A stretch of DNA of 64,000 nucleotides. Source: Streptomyces sp. NBC_01754. GTDB taxonomy: Bacteria; Actinomycetota; Actinomycetes; Streptomycetales; Streptomycetaceae. The notes below the pieces were generated by a model. It was not told the origin of the DNA and ran no database searches. It saw nothing but the letters and a program-made list of their open reading frames with translations. Position 1 is the stretch's first letter; every line of letters begins with the position of its first letter. The stretch is from the NCBI RefSeq assembly GCF_035918015.1, contig NZ_CP109132.1, forward strand, positions 248,001 through 312,000, in the 5' to 3' direction. This document shows, piece after piece, positions 46,801 to 54,800 of the stretch. The translations under genes and the position numbers were made by a program.

Positions 46801-48488
46801 TGCTGGGCCGCCTGCCCGCGGATGGCCTCCGTCTGCCCGGCCAGCAGCGCGGAGAGGGAGCCCTCGGCGGCGGACACGGCCTGGTCGATGGCTCCCAGAC
46901 CGCCCTGCTGGGCGTCCCCCGCTCCCCGCAGTGACTGCTGATGGGCACCCGCCAGGTTCTGCCGGCACTGGGCCAGCACCGTGGCGAGGCTCTCGCGTAC
47001 GTCCGCCGCCACGGTGCGGACGGCCTTCTCGGCGTCCGGTCGCCCTTTCCGCATGTCACCGATGGGCTCGTCCACGGCGCTGGGGAGTTCGTCGCGGTAC
47101 GCCTCACCCACGGCGACGGAGGCGTCGGCCTGTGCCCTGCGCCGGTTGTCGGTGAGGGGGCCGTCGAGCCAGCTGTCGTCGCGGTGGATCATGCCCGCGC
47201 GGTACTGCTCGGCGCGCCGGTTGCCCTCGACGACGGCCAGCCGGCCGGCCTCGGCCGCCGCGTCCCGCATACGGCCCTCGGTGCGGGTGTACAGCGCGCC
47301 GAGGTCGGTGATCTCCTGGTTCTCCTTGGTGCCCACCGAGGTGCCCGCGTCCCGGTGGACGCCGCTCATGGCGGTACGGGCGCCGCCGGTGGCGGACGTG
47401 GTCGCGGAGACGGTGGCTGCGTGAGCGGCCGTCACCTCGCCCCGTGCGCTTCCCGCCCGGCCCCGGACGGCGGCGCGGGCCTCGTCCACCGCGCCGCGCA
47501 GGGTGGCCAGGGCGGAGGTCTCGGCGGCGGTGATCCGGTCGAGCGCGCCGGCGCGGGCGGTGTGGACCCCGGCGGTCAGTTGCTGCGCGAGGGCGTCCAG
47601 CCGGGAGGAGGCGGAGCGGCGCGCGACGGTGAAGTCGTCGAGCCGGCCTGCTCCGGTGGCGCGGTCGTCGGCCAGCGTCTGCCGGTGGTCCGCGATCTCC
47701 TCTTCGTGCTCATCGGGGGTCTGACCCCACAGCGGGGGCAGCAGGGGCGCGACGTCCACGGGGGTGAATCCGGGTGTGGTGTCACCGTGGGGCCCGGTGC
47801 CGTCCTCCTCCTGGTCCTGGACCGGCGGGGCGGGCTGTTGCCCCGGTGCGTCCGGGGGCCGCTCGGTGGTGGGCTGCTGCCGAGGTGCGGCGGTGGGCTG
47901 CCGCTTCAGCAGGCTGGTGGCGACGGGCTGGGCGCCGGCGCGGGCCCGGTCCAGTTCTCCCTGTCCGGTGGCGGCGGTGGTGGCGGCTACGGCCGCCGCC
48001 CCGTCGGGGAGCCGGTCCGGTACGAGGCCCGCGTCCGGCGGTGGCCCCTGCCGTGCGGGGCGGGCCGCGGGGGCGCGGTGGATGCTGGGGCGGGCGGGGT
48101 GTCCCTCGCCGTCCGGGGGCGGTCCGGGAGAGCCGGGAGCCGCGGTGTGCCGGGGCGTCAGGGGTTCTGTGGTGTCCGGCTGCCGGGGGTCTGGGCCCTG
48201 GTCGGGCAGGTTGCCGGTGGCGGCGGGACCGGCGGGGTGGGGGCCGGGGTCGGGGGCCCGGGGCGGGGGCCGGCGGGCGGCGAGCAGCCGGGAGACGGCG
48301 GCGTTGCCCGCGCCCTGCTGCAGCCGGTGGAGGGACCGGGGGGTGAGCGGGCTCGAGGACGGCGTCGGAGGCCGTGCCGTCTGCGGAGGGTCCTTGTGCC
48401 CGGCGCGTCGGGGCGGCGGACTGGTGTGCTCGTCGTTCTCCGGTACGCGTTCCTGGCCGTGCACCGCAAGCCCCGTCTGTCGGCGCAT
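43887..48488 (-). CDS. Large polymorphic-toxin-like protein with nuclease-like C-terminus
   Basis: This 1,533-residue protein opens with LHRLQQGAGNAAVSRLL (residues 54-70), a motif I know from actinobacterial DUF4157-type effectors linked to extracellular contractile injection systems. A Pro-rich stretch follows to about 260, then Ala-rich helices and coiled coil to about 770. A hydrophobic Gly/Ala/Val block spans 773-880 and a Gly-Ser linker comes before the C-terminal region. The last ~170 residues contain GNLGERWYKKKYL (Glu1366), RRIDFYDD (Asp1401) and HEVKN (Glu1410, Lys1412), the spacing of a PD-(D/E)xK nuclease. Three leucines use TTA (44115-44117, 46590-46592, and the last codon 43890-43892), so translation should depend on the bldA tRNA. 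No signal peptide is seen. No injection-system structural genes are in the window. The exact start is uncertain because the ATG at 48488 lacks a ribosome binding site. Confidence 0.75.
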   Translation of the reverse strand: MRRQTGLAVHGQERVPENDEHTSPPPRRAGHKDPPQTARPPTPSSSPLTPRSLHRLQQGAGNAAVSRLLAARRPPPRAPDPGPHPAGPAATGNLPDQGPDPRQPDTTEPLTPRHTAAPGSPGPPPDGEGHPARPSIHRAPAARPARQGPPPDAGLVPDRLPDGAAAVAATTAATGQGELDRARAGAQPVATSLLKRQPTAAPRQQPTTERPPDAPGQQPAPPVQDQEEDGTGPHGDTTPGFTPVDVAPLLPPLWGQTPDEHEEEIADHRQTLADDRATGAGRLDDFTVARRSASSRLDALAQQLTAGVHTARAGALDRITAAETSALATLRGAVDEARAAVRGRAGSARGEVTAAHAATVSATTSATGGARTAMSGVHRDAGTSVGTKENQEITDLGALYTRTEGRMRDAAAEAGRLAVVEGNRRAEQYRAGMIHRDDSWLDGPLTDNRRRAQADASVAVGEAYRDELPSAVDEPIGDMRKGRPDAEKAVRTVAADVRESLATVLAQCRQNLAGAHQQSLRGAGDAQQGGLGAIDQAVSAAEGSLSALLAGQTEAIRGQAAQQRKAAEQGAARAVVAISTGAATARRGLDRGLTEFLGVLRQDEVPDPGQLDEVLGETGEQLDDQLESLAQGLRDQAGQATASLTELAAGAARALTEIAGSAAASARQTSTGTTASLTGTASRTAGGLRQLQEGHARLAKETAAGHAEAGQQVLDGLDEACTSLGQQFAEGADGQVAAVREGLGKAATEDIHPTIDEEAKKAYDRVEPRWKSVLVVLVVIVVVVALSIALGPLVIGAVTAGAAALGAGAAAATIGVIVGGAVVGAVAGAVGQVVSNALNGQPLLDGVVKAAVFGAIGGAVGGGVSAAVARTALGTAARVGIEMSVEAVVEVGMTAIDSAITGQKFTWQDALLSVVTTVAVTGVMAHPRVEAMTARVQQGATSGLAKLGIKVPPASADAPRPDAVDTPAVEAVPSPSTGKPPGSGSGSGSVSGSGDGVPQPGRGPDGVTSWDASTIDPTGGAGSANSPVRPPDEAGMAAELRTALGPLGRRVELEIDSSLPGRTVRVHYDIGPDGLLTDIRVAAGPSATPTDIRLHVPTARTMLRYNGLSGRVRRLLDQIREWIGLHGPPPVGTRAWEAHLEVRKLPRIIEDRVRALTDADPAARAELEAELHSLQQQFDLHTAALKEWSLDPGRGYVAAERKELMDAIKKLPDDVVVKLREHDQFRHFQLTADGRTLLCFRKDQPEVYKRWDITRTPPKELGPGERKPPERFPDDTDPADALRILREESLGFGGYVQALLDLKVINAAEDLIPLVPDKPAGMKHDTVRHNIKVEYNQKIVDAIESHQQFLEISKLLESKDKGNLGERWYKKKYLESSGSPLEEITISQDDFPALSGKRRIDFYDDHVIHEVKNIARADRGELESQFNDYLAMVDNDVPGLPDKPEELRVAFLNPEGLLSNAYWLKKLREHWEDKLRILAFDSSGNQFSEVVTADMLDLKSEAGRELRRFLTGRTGESSQSSGTEPAHGEGEDL

Positions 48489-48881
48489 CCGTCACGCACG
48501 AGTGTTCGCCGGTGCTGCCGGGGAGGGGGAGTCCGACGGGGTAGGTGCGGGGGCAGTCCGGTGGGCCCGGACGGACTGCCCGATGGGGCAGACAGGAGTA
48601 CCGCCGCCGGGCTCCGGGCGTCAGGACACGGCGGCGGTGATGCCGTGGGGAGCCGGGTCGGGGGCCTGTCGGACGAGCGGTGTGTCCGGTGACACGGCTT
48701 CAGGCGGCGCGGCCCGCCCTCTCGGCCTCCGCCTTCGGAGGATGCCGGGCCCGGGTGGCCGGCCCGGTCCTCCCCGGTCTCACGCCGGGAAGGGACATGC
48801 AAGGGCACCGGCCGGGTGCGTCACGGGTGTGCGGCCCCGGTCCGGTGGCTCGTGCCCGTGTGTGGTGCCGGCTCGCGGTGC
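48489..48881. other. Spacer upstream of toxin-like gene
   Basis: These 393 bp separate the toxin-like gene start from the end of the GntR gene. Both are read leftwards, so the spacer must hold any toxin promoter and the terminator of the sugar operon. Apart from the inverted repeat at 48551-48581 no structure stands out, and no -10/-35 pair is convincing. Confidence 0.5.
48551..48581. repeat. Inverted repeat upstream of toxin-like gene
   Basis: GGGCAGTCCG and CGGACTGCCC are perfect 10-bp arms around 11 nt; an alternative pairing GTCCGG/CCGGAC overlaps the centre. It lies about 65 bp upstream of the toxin-like start. It may be the terminator of the GntR/sugar operon or an operator. Confidence 0.5.
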
Positions 48882-49640
48882 TCATCTGCGCAGCAGCAGC
48901 GAGGTGACCCGCAGCCGGCCGCTGTGGATCCATACGTCGGAGTACTCCACCGGCCGGTCGTCGGCGAGGTAGGTGACCTGCTGGAGGTACTGCACGGGGG
49001 CGCCCTCGCCCAGGTCGAGGGCGGTGGCGACGTCGGCGGTGGCGGCCTCGGCGCTGAAGGTGCGGCGGGCCGTGGCGATCTTCAGTCCGTAGGTGCCCTC
49101 CAGGACGCCGAAGAGGCTGGAGGAGGTGAAGTCCACCTCTTCGATGCCGGGCGCGAGGTCGGTGCGTACGAAGTTGAAGAGCAGGGCGACCGGCCCCTGG
49201 TCGGTTCTGCGGACACGCACCAGGCGCAGTACCTGGGTGCCCGGGGCGACGTCCAGGAGGGCCGCGACGGGCTGGGGCGGGACGATCAGCGCGCACTCGG
49301 GCACCGTGGTGGTGGTGACGACGCCCTGGCTGGCGAAGTCCTCGGACAGGGTGCTCAGCTTCTGGGCGATGGCGGGTTCGATCGTCGTCGAGGTGACGAA
49401 GGTGCCGCGTCCCCGTACCTGTCGTAGCAGGCCTTCCTCGATGAGCGTGGTCAGGGCGCGCCGCAGGGTGCCGCGGCTGACGCCGAATTCCTGAGCCAGT
49501 TCCGGCTCGCTCTTGAGGCGGTAGTGCGCCGGCCATTCGCCGCTGGCGATACGCAGTCGGATGTGTTCCGAGACCTGCACGTGGATCGCCGTGGGGACAT
49601 CCCGTTTGATGGCCGGGAGTACCCCTTTGTCGGCCGTCAC
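48882..49640 (-). CDS. GntR/UTRA (HutC-type) transcriptional regulator
   Basis: This 252-residue regulator has a GntR winged helix-turn-helix (YRLKSEPELAQEFGVSRGTL, then GLLRQVRGRGTFV) at about 15-85. The remainder is a UTRA ligand-binding domain (APVQYLQQVTYLADDRPVEYSD near the C-terminus). UTRA domains of this type usually bind sugar phosphates or similar small effectors. The GTG start at 49640 has GGAG upstream and begins just before the winged helix. It is the last gene of the leftward rbs-deoC run, 109 bp after deoC, and is the obvious candidate repressor of that operon. The ATGGACA repeats near 55740 are its possible target. Confidence 0.92.
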   Translation of the reverse strand: MTADKGVLPAIKRDVPTAIHVQVSEHIRLRIASGEWPAHYRLKSEPELAQEFGVSRGTLRRALTTLIEEGLLRQVRGRGTFVTSTTIEPAIAQKLSTLSEDFASQGVVTTTTVPECALIVPPQPVAALLDVAPGTQVLRLVRVRRTDQGPVALLFNFVRTDLAPGIEEVDFTSSSLFGVLEGTYGLKIATARRTFSAEAATADVATALDLGEGAPVQYLQQVTYLADDRPVEYSDVWIHSGRLRVTSLLLRR

Positions 49641-49749
49641 AGTGGTCGCATCTCCTTTGTCCGGTTTCTCCGGAGGACGGGTGTCGCTCCGGACGGGGGT
49701 GCCGTACCCCGGCCGCGCCGGGCGGCCGGGGTACGGCGGTGGTGGGCGG

Positions 49750-50466
49750 TCAGTAGCTGACGGTCGCCTCGTCACCGGTGTCGGTGATGATGGCCAGGCC
49801 GGCGCTGGTCCCGAGCAGGGAGGCGCCGGCGCGCAGGAGTTCAAGACCCTGCCGGTAGGTCTTGATCGAGCCGGACGCCTTCACCCGGACTCCGTCCCGC
49901 GCGCGGTCCACAAGGTAGCGAACGCTGGCGGGGCTCGCCGTCTCGATCTGTCCGCTGCTTGCGTTCTTCAGGAAGGCGACGCCTGCTTCCATGGCGAGTT
50001 CGACGGCGGCCTCCTTCTCCTGGTCGGTGAGCAGCGGCAGTTCCAGCATGACCTTAACGGGCAGGCCCGAGGCGCGGACGACGCCTGCGATGTCCTCGCG
50101 GAAGTCGTCGTAGCGTCCGCTCTTGAGCCAGCCGATCTGGACGCCTATGTCGAGCTGGGTGGCGCCGAGCCGGGCGATCTCGGCGGCCTCGGCGGCCTTC
50201 CCGGCGCTGGTCATGACGCCGACGGTCGGGAAGTCCAGGGCGGAGGCGATCTCCACGCCGGTGCCGCTGAGTTCGGCGACCACGGTGGGCAGCCAGGAGG
50301 CGGGCACCATCGCGGCGTTGAAGCCGTGGGTGGCGGCCTCCTGGGCGTGGGCGATCATCTCCTCGCGTGTCGCGTCCGGGTCGATCTTGGTGTGCTGGAT
50401 GTAGGGGGCGAGCTCGGCCGGGGTGAGGGTGAGTCCGGTGGGGGTGGCGGTGGTGGTTTCGGACAT
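49750..50466 (-). CDS. deoC: Deoxyribose-phosphate aldolase
   Basis: This 238-residue TIM-barrel class I aldolase splits 2-deoxyribose 5-phosphate into glyceraldehyde 3-phosphate and acetaldehyde. The Schiff-base lysine is in GLPVKVMLELPLL and the second catalytic lysine is in RVKASGSIKT, both in the expected strands. The ATG at 50466 has AGGGAGAA upstream. Its place after a ribose-type kinase, transporter and RbsD suggests that the operon handles deoxyribose, or both pentoses, and not ribose alone. Confidence 0.95.
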   Translation of the reverse strand: MSETTTATPTGLTLTPAELAPYIQHTKIDPDATREEMIAHAQEAATHGFNAAMVPASWLPTVVAELSGTGVEIASALDFPTVGVMTSAGKAAEAAEIARLGATQLDIGVQIGWLKSGRYDDFREDIAGVVRASGLPVKVMLELPLLTDQEKEAAVELAMEAGVAFLKNASSGQIETASPASVRYLVDRARDGVRVKASGSIKTYRQGLELLRAGASLLGTSAGLAIITDTGDEATVSY

Positions 50467-50582
50467 GGGGGGTGTTCTCCCTAGGGTCGAAGGCGGCAGG
50501 GGGCCGGCCGCCGGGTGGGGTCCGTGGGGGCCGCCGCGCGCTGACGGGGCCGGCGCGGGGCCGGCGGGCGGGCGGGGGCGGT

Positions 50583-51038
50583 TCAGAGTTTGGAGGCGTA
50601 CTGCTCGGGTACGACGATGCCCTCGCCGCCGAACCACCGGGGGACGTCGACGCCGCAGTACAGGCCGATGTTGCCCCAGGGTTCGAAGGCTCCGGTGCGT
50701 ACGACGGCCTTGGCCTGCCGGGCCAGGTCCCCGAGCATCTCGGTGTGCGGGCGGGTGGTGAACTCGGCGTCGGTGAAGCGTTCATGCAGCCAGGTGTCGA
50801 GCCGGGGGTTGTGGGTGGGGACGTCTTCGGCCCGGACCACGCCCTCGACGACGAGTTCGTCGGCGATCAGGCCGAGCACCGTGCGCAGGTCGGGCAGGTT
50901 CTCGGCGAGGGCGAGGTCGATACGGTGCGCGTCGCGCGGCACGGGGAAGCCGGCGTCGACGACGAGCAGCAGGTCGGTGTGGCCGAGTTCGGCCAGGAGT
51001 CCGCTCAGTTCGGCGTTGAGGATGCCGGAGCGTTTCAT
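50583..51038 (-). CDS. rbsD: D-ribose pyranase
   Basis: This 151-residue protein matches the RbsD/FucU mutarotase family, which interconverts pyranose and furanose forms so that the kinase can use the sugar. The N-terminal MKRSGILNAELSGLLAELGHTD includes the catalytic His of the family, and the C-terminus has the family's GNIGLYCGVDVPRWF-like end. It lies between deoC and rbsA in the same direction. Confidence 0.93.
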   Translation of the reverse strand: MKRSGILNAELSGLLAELGHTDLLLVVDAGFPVPRDAHRIDLALAENLPDLRTVLGLIADELVVEGVVRAEDVPTHNPRLDTWLHERFTDAEFTTRPHTEMLGDLARQAKAVVRTGAFEPWGNIGLYCGVDVPRWFGGEGIVVPEQYASKL

Positions 51039-51084
51039 GGTGGATTCCTTTCAGCTGGTGCGGGGCTTCCGGGCGGCCGGGTGG

Positions 51085-52626
51085 TCAGGCCGCGGCCGGT
51101 ACCGCACCGGTGGCGAGGGTCATGACGGACTCCTCGGTGGCCTCGGCGGTGTCGACGAGGGCCACCAGGCGGCCCTGGCTCATCACCGCGATCCGGTCGG
51201 TCAGGGTGAGCAGTTCGGGCAGGTCGGAGGAGGAGCAGAGGATGGCCAGGCCCTTTTCGGCGAGCGCGGACAGTTGTGCGTAGATCTCCGCCTTGGCGCC
51301 GATGTCCACGCCGCGTGTGGGTTCGTCGAGGATGAGCACTCCGGGGTTGATCGCCAGCCAGCGTCCCAGTACGGCCTTTTGCTGGTTGCCGCCGGACAGG
51401 CTGGTGATGGGCTGGCTCGTGGTGGCCGTCTTGACCCTCAGCCGCTGTGCCTGCTCGGTCGCGGCCGAGTCGAAGGCGCGGCGGCGGATGAGGCCGAGGC
51501 GGCTGAACGTCTTCGTGGTGAGCGCGCCGACGTTCTCGCCGACGCTCATGGTGGTGAGCAGGCCCTGGGCGCGGCGCTCGCCGGGGACGAACGCGAGCCG
51601 GCGTTCGACACTGGCGATGGGGTTGCGCCGTTCGTAGGGTGTGCCGAGCAGTTCCACGGTTCCGCCGGTGCCGGGGTCTGCTCCGAAGAGGTTGTGCAGG
51701 AGTTCCACCCGGCCGGAGTCGGGCAGTCCGGCCACGCCGAGGATTTCGCCGGGGCGCAGGTCGAAGGTGACGTCGTGGTGTCGTCTGCCGCTCAGTTCCC
51801 TTACCTTCAGGGCGGGTTCGGCGTTCGTCCGGCTCTCTTGGGCCGGGCGGCGGGTGAACTGGCCCAGTTCGCGGCCGACCATCGCGGCGACCGCCTGGTC
51901 GGGGGTGGTGTCCGTGCTGCGCCAGGAGGCGACGTGGGTGCCGTCGCGGAGTACCTGGATGTGGTCGGCCAGGCGGAAGACCTCGGGCATGCGGTGCGAG
52001 ACGTAGAGCATGGTCGTCCCGCCCGTCTTGAGTCTGTCCATCAGGGTGAACAGCCGGTCGGCCTCGGCGGGGGTGAGCATCGCCGTCGGTTCGTCCAGGA
52101 TCAGTACGCGGCAGCCCCGGGCGACGGAGCGGGCGACCACGATGAGTTGCTGGGTGGCCAGGTCCAGGGTGCGGACGGGGGCGTTCGGGTCCAGGCTTAG
52201 GTCGAGTTCGGCGAGGAGTTCGGTGGTGCGTTCCAGCATCCGGCGCCGGGAGGGGAACCAGCGGTGGCCCGGCTCGATGCCGCTGAGCACGTTCTCCGCC
52301 ACGGTGCGGTCGGGCAGCAGCGACAGTTCCTGGGGGACGATCGCGACTCCGTGCCGGTCGAGCATCGTGCTCGGCTCGAAGGAGGTGACCTGTTCGCCGA
52401 AGACGGTGACGCTGCCTTCGCTGGGCGGCTGGAGGCCGGCCAGGATCTTCAGCAGGGTCGACTTGCCGGCACCGTTCTCCCCGAGCAGTGCGGTGATCTC
52501 GCCTGCGGGGACGTCGAAGGAGACGTCGCGCAGGGCGCGGACCGGGCCGAAGTTGCGGGAGACGCCGCGGACGCGGACGGCGTGGCCGGCGGTGTCCGGG
52601 GATGTGTCGTGGGGTGTGGCGGTCAT
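51085..52626 (-). CDS. rbsA: Sugar ABC transporter ATP-binding protein (two NBDs)
   Basis: This 513-residue protein carries two nucleotide-binding domains, as in RbsA/MglA/XylG-type carbohydrate importers. The first NBD has Walker A GENGAGKST and Walker B RVLILDEPTA; its signature is degenerate (TLDLATQQ). The second has the signature LSGGNQQ and Walker B LILDEPTRGVD, but its Walker A is altered (GLPDSGRVE), as is usual in this family. The ATG overlaps the rbsB stop by one base, so the genes are coupled. It energises import with RbsC and RbsB. Confidence 0.94.
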   Translation of the reverse strand: MTATPHDTSPDTAGHAVRVRGVSRNFGPVRALRDVSFDVPAGEITALLGENGAGKSTLLKILAGLQPPSEGSVTVFGEQVTSFEPSTMLDRHGVAIVPQELSLLPDRTVAENVLSGIEPGHRWFPSRRRMLERTTELLAELDLSLDPNAPVRTLDLATQQLIVVARSVARGCRVLILDEPTAMLTPAEADRLFTLMDRLKTGGTTMLYVSHRMPEVFRLADHIQVLRDGTHVASWRSTDTTPDQAVAAMVGRELGQFTRRPAQESRTNAEPALKVRELSGRRHHDVTFDLRPGEILGVAGLPDSGRVELLHNLFGADPGTGGTVELLGTPYERRNPIASVERRLAFVPGERRAQGLLTTMSVGENVGALTTKTFSRLGLIRRRAFDSAATEQAQRLRVKTATTSQPITSLSGGNQQKAVLGRWLAINPGVLILDEPTRGVDIGAKAEIYAQLSALAEKGLAILCSSSDLPELLTLTDRIAVMSQGRLVALVDTAEATEESVMTLATGAVPAAA

Positions 52627-53651
52627 CAGTCCTCCACGGTGGCGTCGGCGAGGTTGTCGCCGGTGATGAACTGGGCGCCGGTGTCCACACCGGTGATCTC
52701 GGTGCCCTCGGTGAGGAAGTCGTGCAGCACCTTCACGGCCTGGTAGCCCTGTTCGGACGGGTTCTGGCTGATGGTGAAGTCCAGGACCCCGCGGTCGATG
52801 TACTCGGCCGTCTGGGTGAGCAGGTCGAAGCCGCCCATCGTGATGTCGTCCGGGTGGCCGGACTGGGCCACCCACTTGGCGGCGGCCGTGGTCGAGCAGC
52901 AGTCCAGGCCGGCGACGGCGACCACGCCGGACTGGCCGGACATGGTGGACTCGACGGTGTTGTAGGCGGTGCTGGGTTCGTTGCCGACGTTCACCGGTCC
53001 GACGATCTTCAGGCCGCTTCCGTCCAGGCCTTCCTTGAAGCCGTTGAAGCGGTCGTGTGACCAGCCGGCTCCGGTGTCGACGGAGAAGACCACCACGGAC
53101 TTGCCCTTGATGTCCCCGTTCAGGTTCTTGCGGAGTTCTTCGGCCTGGGACTTGCCGGAGCCCTTGAGGTCCTGGCCGACGAAGCCCATCTGCTGGGAGT
53201 CGGGGTTGTCGGTGTTGAACGAGATGATCGGGATGCCGGCCTTGTAGGCCTGGCTGATGACCGGCTTGAGCGCGTCGCTGGAGGCGGAGGAGACGGCGAG
53301 TGCGTCCACGGCCTTCTGCTGGATGAGTGTCTGGATCTCGGAGACCTGCTTGGCGGCGTCGCCGCCGGTGGGGCCTATGAGGGAGACGTCGGCCCCGAAC
53401 TCCTTGCCCGCGCGCTTCATGCCCGAGCTGATCGGTGTGGCGAAGGCGAGGGACGGGTCGTGGTAGCTCAGCTTGATGCGCATCGGCTTGTCGTCGTCGA
53501 TCCGCTGCTGGATGTACGAGGCGACCTTGAAGGAGCCGTCGTCGGTGCCGGTGGCGTCGCCGGCGGTGACGGCACCGCAGGCGGTGAGGGCGAGGGCCGC
53601 GGCGGCGGCCGTCACGGCGCTGAGGGATCTGAGGAGGGTGCGCGAGGACAT
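52626..53651 (-). CDS. rbsB: Sugar-binding lipoprotein of ABC transporter
   Basis: This 341-residue protein has a lipoprotein signal (SLSAVTAAAAALALTAC, lipobox LTAC, acylated Cys near residue 25) and a periplasmic-binding-protein fold of the ribose/LacI type. Typical features are IPIISFNTDNPDS, VVVFSVDTGAG and a C-terminal MGGFDLL ... DFTISQNP. It captures the sugar outside the membrane for RbsC/RbsA. The ligand may be ribose, deoxyribose or a related sugar; the operon context favours a pentose. Confidence 0.93.
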   Translation of the reverse strand: MSSRTLLRSLSAVTAAAAALALTACGAVTAGDATGTDDGSFKVASYIQQRIDDDKPMRIKLSYHDPSLAFATPISSGMKRAGKEFGADVSLIGPTGGDAAKQVSEIQTLIQQKAVDALAVSSASSDALKPVISQAYKAGIPIISFNTDNPDSQQMGFVGQDLKGSGKSQAEELRKNLNGDIKGKSVVVFSVDTGAGWSHDRFNGFKEGLDGSGLKIVGPVNVGNEPSTAYNTVESTMSGQSGVVAVAGLDCCSTTAAAKWVAQSGHPDDITMGGFDLLTQTAEYIDRGVLDFTISQNPSEQGYQAVKVLHDFLTEGTEITGVDTGAQFITGDNLADATVED

Positions 53652-53762
53652 CGTGACTCCTTCGTCATGTCCGTGGGACAGGGGAAGCGGAGGGGGCGGG
53701 ACGACGGCGGGTGAGCGGTTCGCGGGGCCGGGGCGGGAGGCGCGCCGGTCGGAGGGTGGTGT

Positions 53763-54800
53763 TCAGGCGCGGCTCTTGCGCTTTCGCTGCCAGGTGTCGG
53801 CCGCGACCGCGGCGACGATGACGAGACCGGTGACGACGGTCTGCCAGAAGGACGAGATGCCCTTGATGTTGAGGATGTTCTGGAGCAGGCCGATGAAGGC
53901 GACGCCGATGACGGTGCCCCACATCGTGCCCGAGCCGCCGAAGAGTGCGGCGCCGCCGATGATGACGGCGGAGATGACGGTGAGTTCCAGTCCCTGGCCG
54001 GTCACACCCTGCACGTAGGAGAGGAAGGACAGGCCGAGGACGCCGGCGAGTCCGGCGGTGAAACCGGAGAGGACGAAGGCGGTGAGCTTGACCCGCTTGA
54101 CGTCGACGCCGACGAGCCGGGCGGCCTCCTGGTTGCCGCCGACCGCGTAGGTGTTGAAGCCGAAGCGCGAACGCGCCAGCAGGACCACACCGATGGCGGC
54201 GACGACCGCGAAGAAGACGAACTGCATGGGCACCAGGCCGAACAGCCGTCCCTGGCCGAGGAGGTTGAACTCCGCGACGCCGGGCAGGGAGGAGCTCAGT
54301 GAGATCGGGGCGCCGTCGGAGATGAGCAGGGCGACACCGCGGAAGACACTGAGCGTGCCCAGGGTGACGATGAAGGACGGTACGCCCAGCACGACCACGG
54401 CCAGCCCGTTGAAGAGCCCGGCCAGGGCCCCCACGGCCAGTCCGACGAGCATGGCCGTGGGCCAGTTCCAGCCGTCCGAGATGAGCATTCCGGTGGAGAT
54501 CGCGGACAGTGCGTAGGTCGAGCCGACCGAGAGGTCGATCTCGCCGTTGAGGATGACGAACGTCGCCCCGACGGCCATGATCCCGATCTGCGCGATCTGC
54601 TGGCCCACCGAGAGCAGGTTGTCGGACTGTGCGAAGGTCGGTGAGAGCACCGTGCCCAGCAGGAAGAGCAGGACGAGCGCGGCGAACACGCCCGCCTCAC
54701 GCGCGTGCAGCAGCCTGCGCAGTGCGAGCGGGAACTGCCGGGACGGCTCGGTGGGCGACGGTGGCGCGGTGGTCGGCGGCTTGGATGTTGTCGAGGTCAC
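53763..54800 (-). CDS. rbsC: Sugar ABC transporter permease
   Basis: This 345-residue membrane protein has about eight to ten hydrophobic segments and the motifs of RbsC/AraH-type permeases (INGEIDLSVGSTYALSA-like loop near 85-100; GGNQEAARLVGV cytoplasmic coupling motif near 225-240). The GTG start overlaps the rbsK stop by 4 bp (GTGA), indicating translational coupling. It forms the membrane channel of the importer. Confidence 0.94.
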   Translation of the reverse strand: MTSTTSKPPTTAPPSPTEPSRQFPLALRRLLHAREAGVFAALVLLFLLGTVLSPTFAQSDNLLSVGQQIAQIGIMAVGATFVILNGEIDLSVGSTYALSAISTGMLISDGWNWPTAMLVGLAVGALAGLFNGLAVVVLGVPSFIVTLGTLSVFRGVALLISDGAPISLSSSLPGVAEFNLLGQGRLFGLVPMQFVFFAVVAAIGVVLLARSRFGFNTYAVGGNQEAARLVGVDVKRVKLTAFVLSGFTAGLAGVLGLSFLSYVQGVTGQGLELTVISAVIIGGAALFGGSGTMWGTVIGVAFIGLLQNILNIKGISSFWQTVVTGLVIVAAVAADTWQRKRKSRA

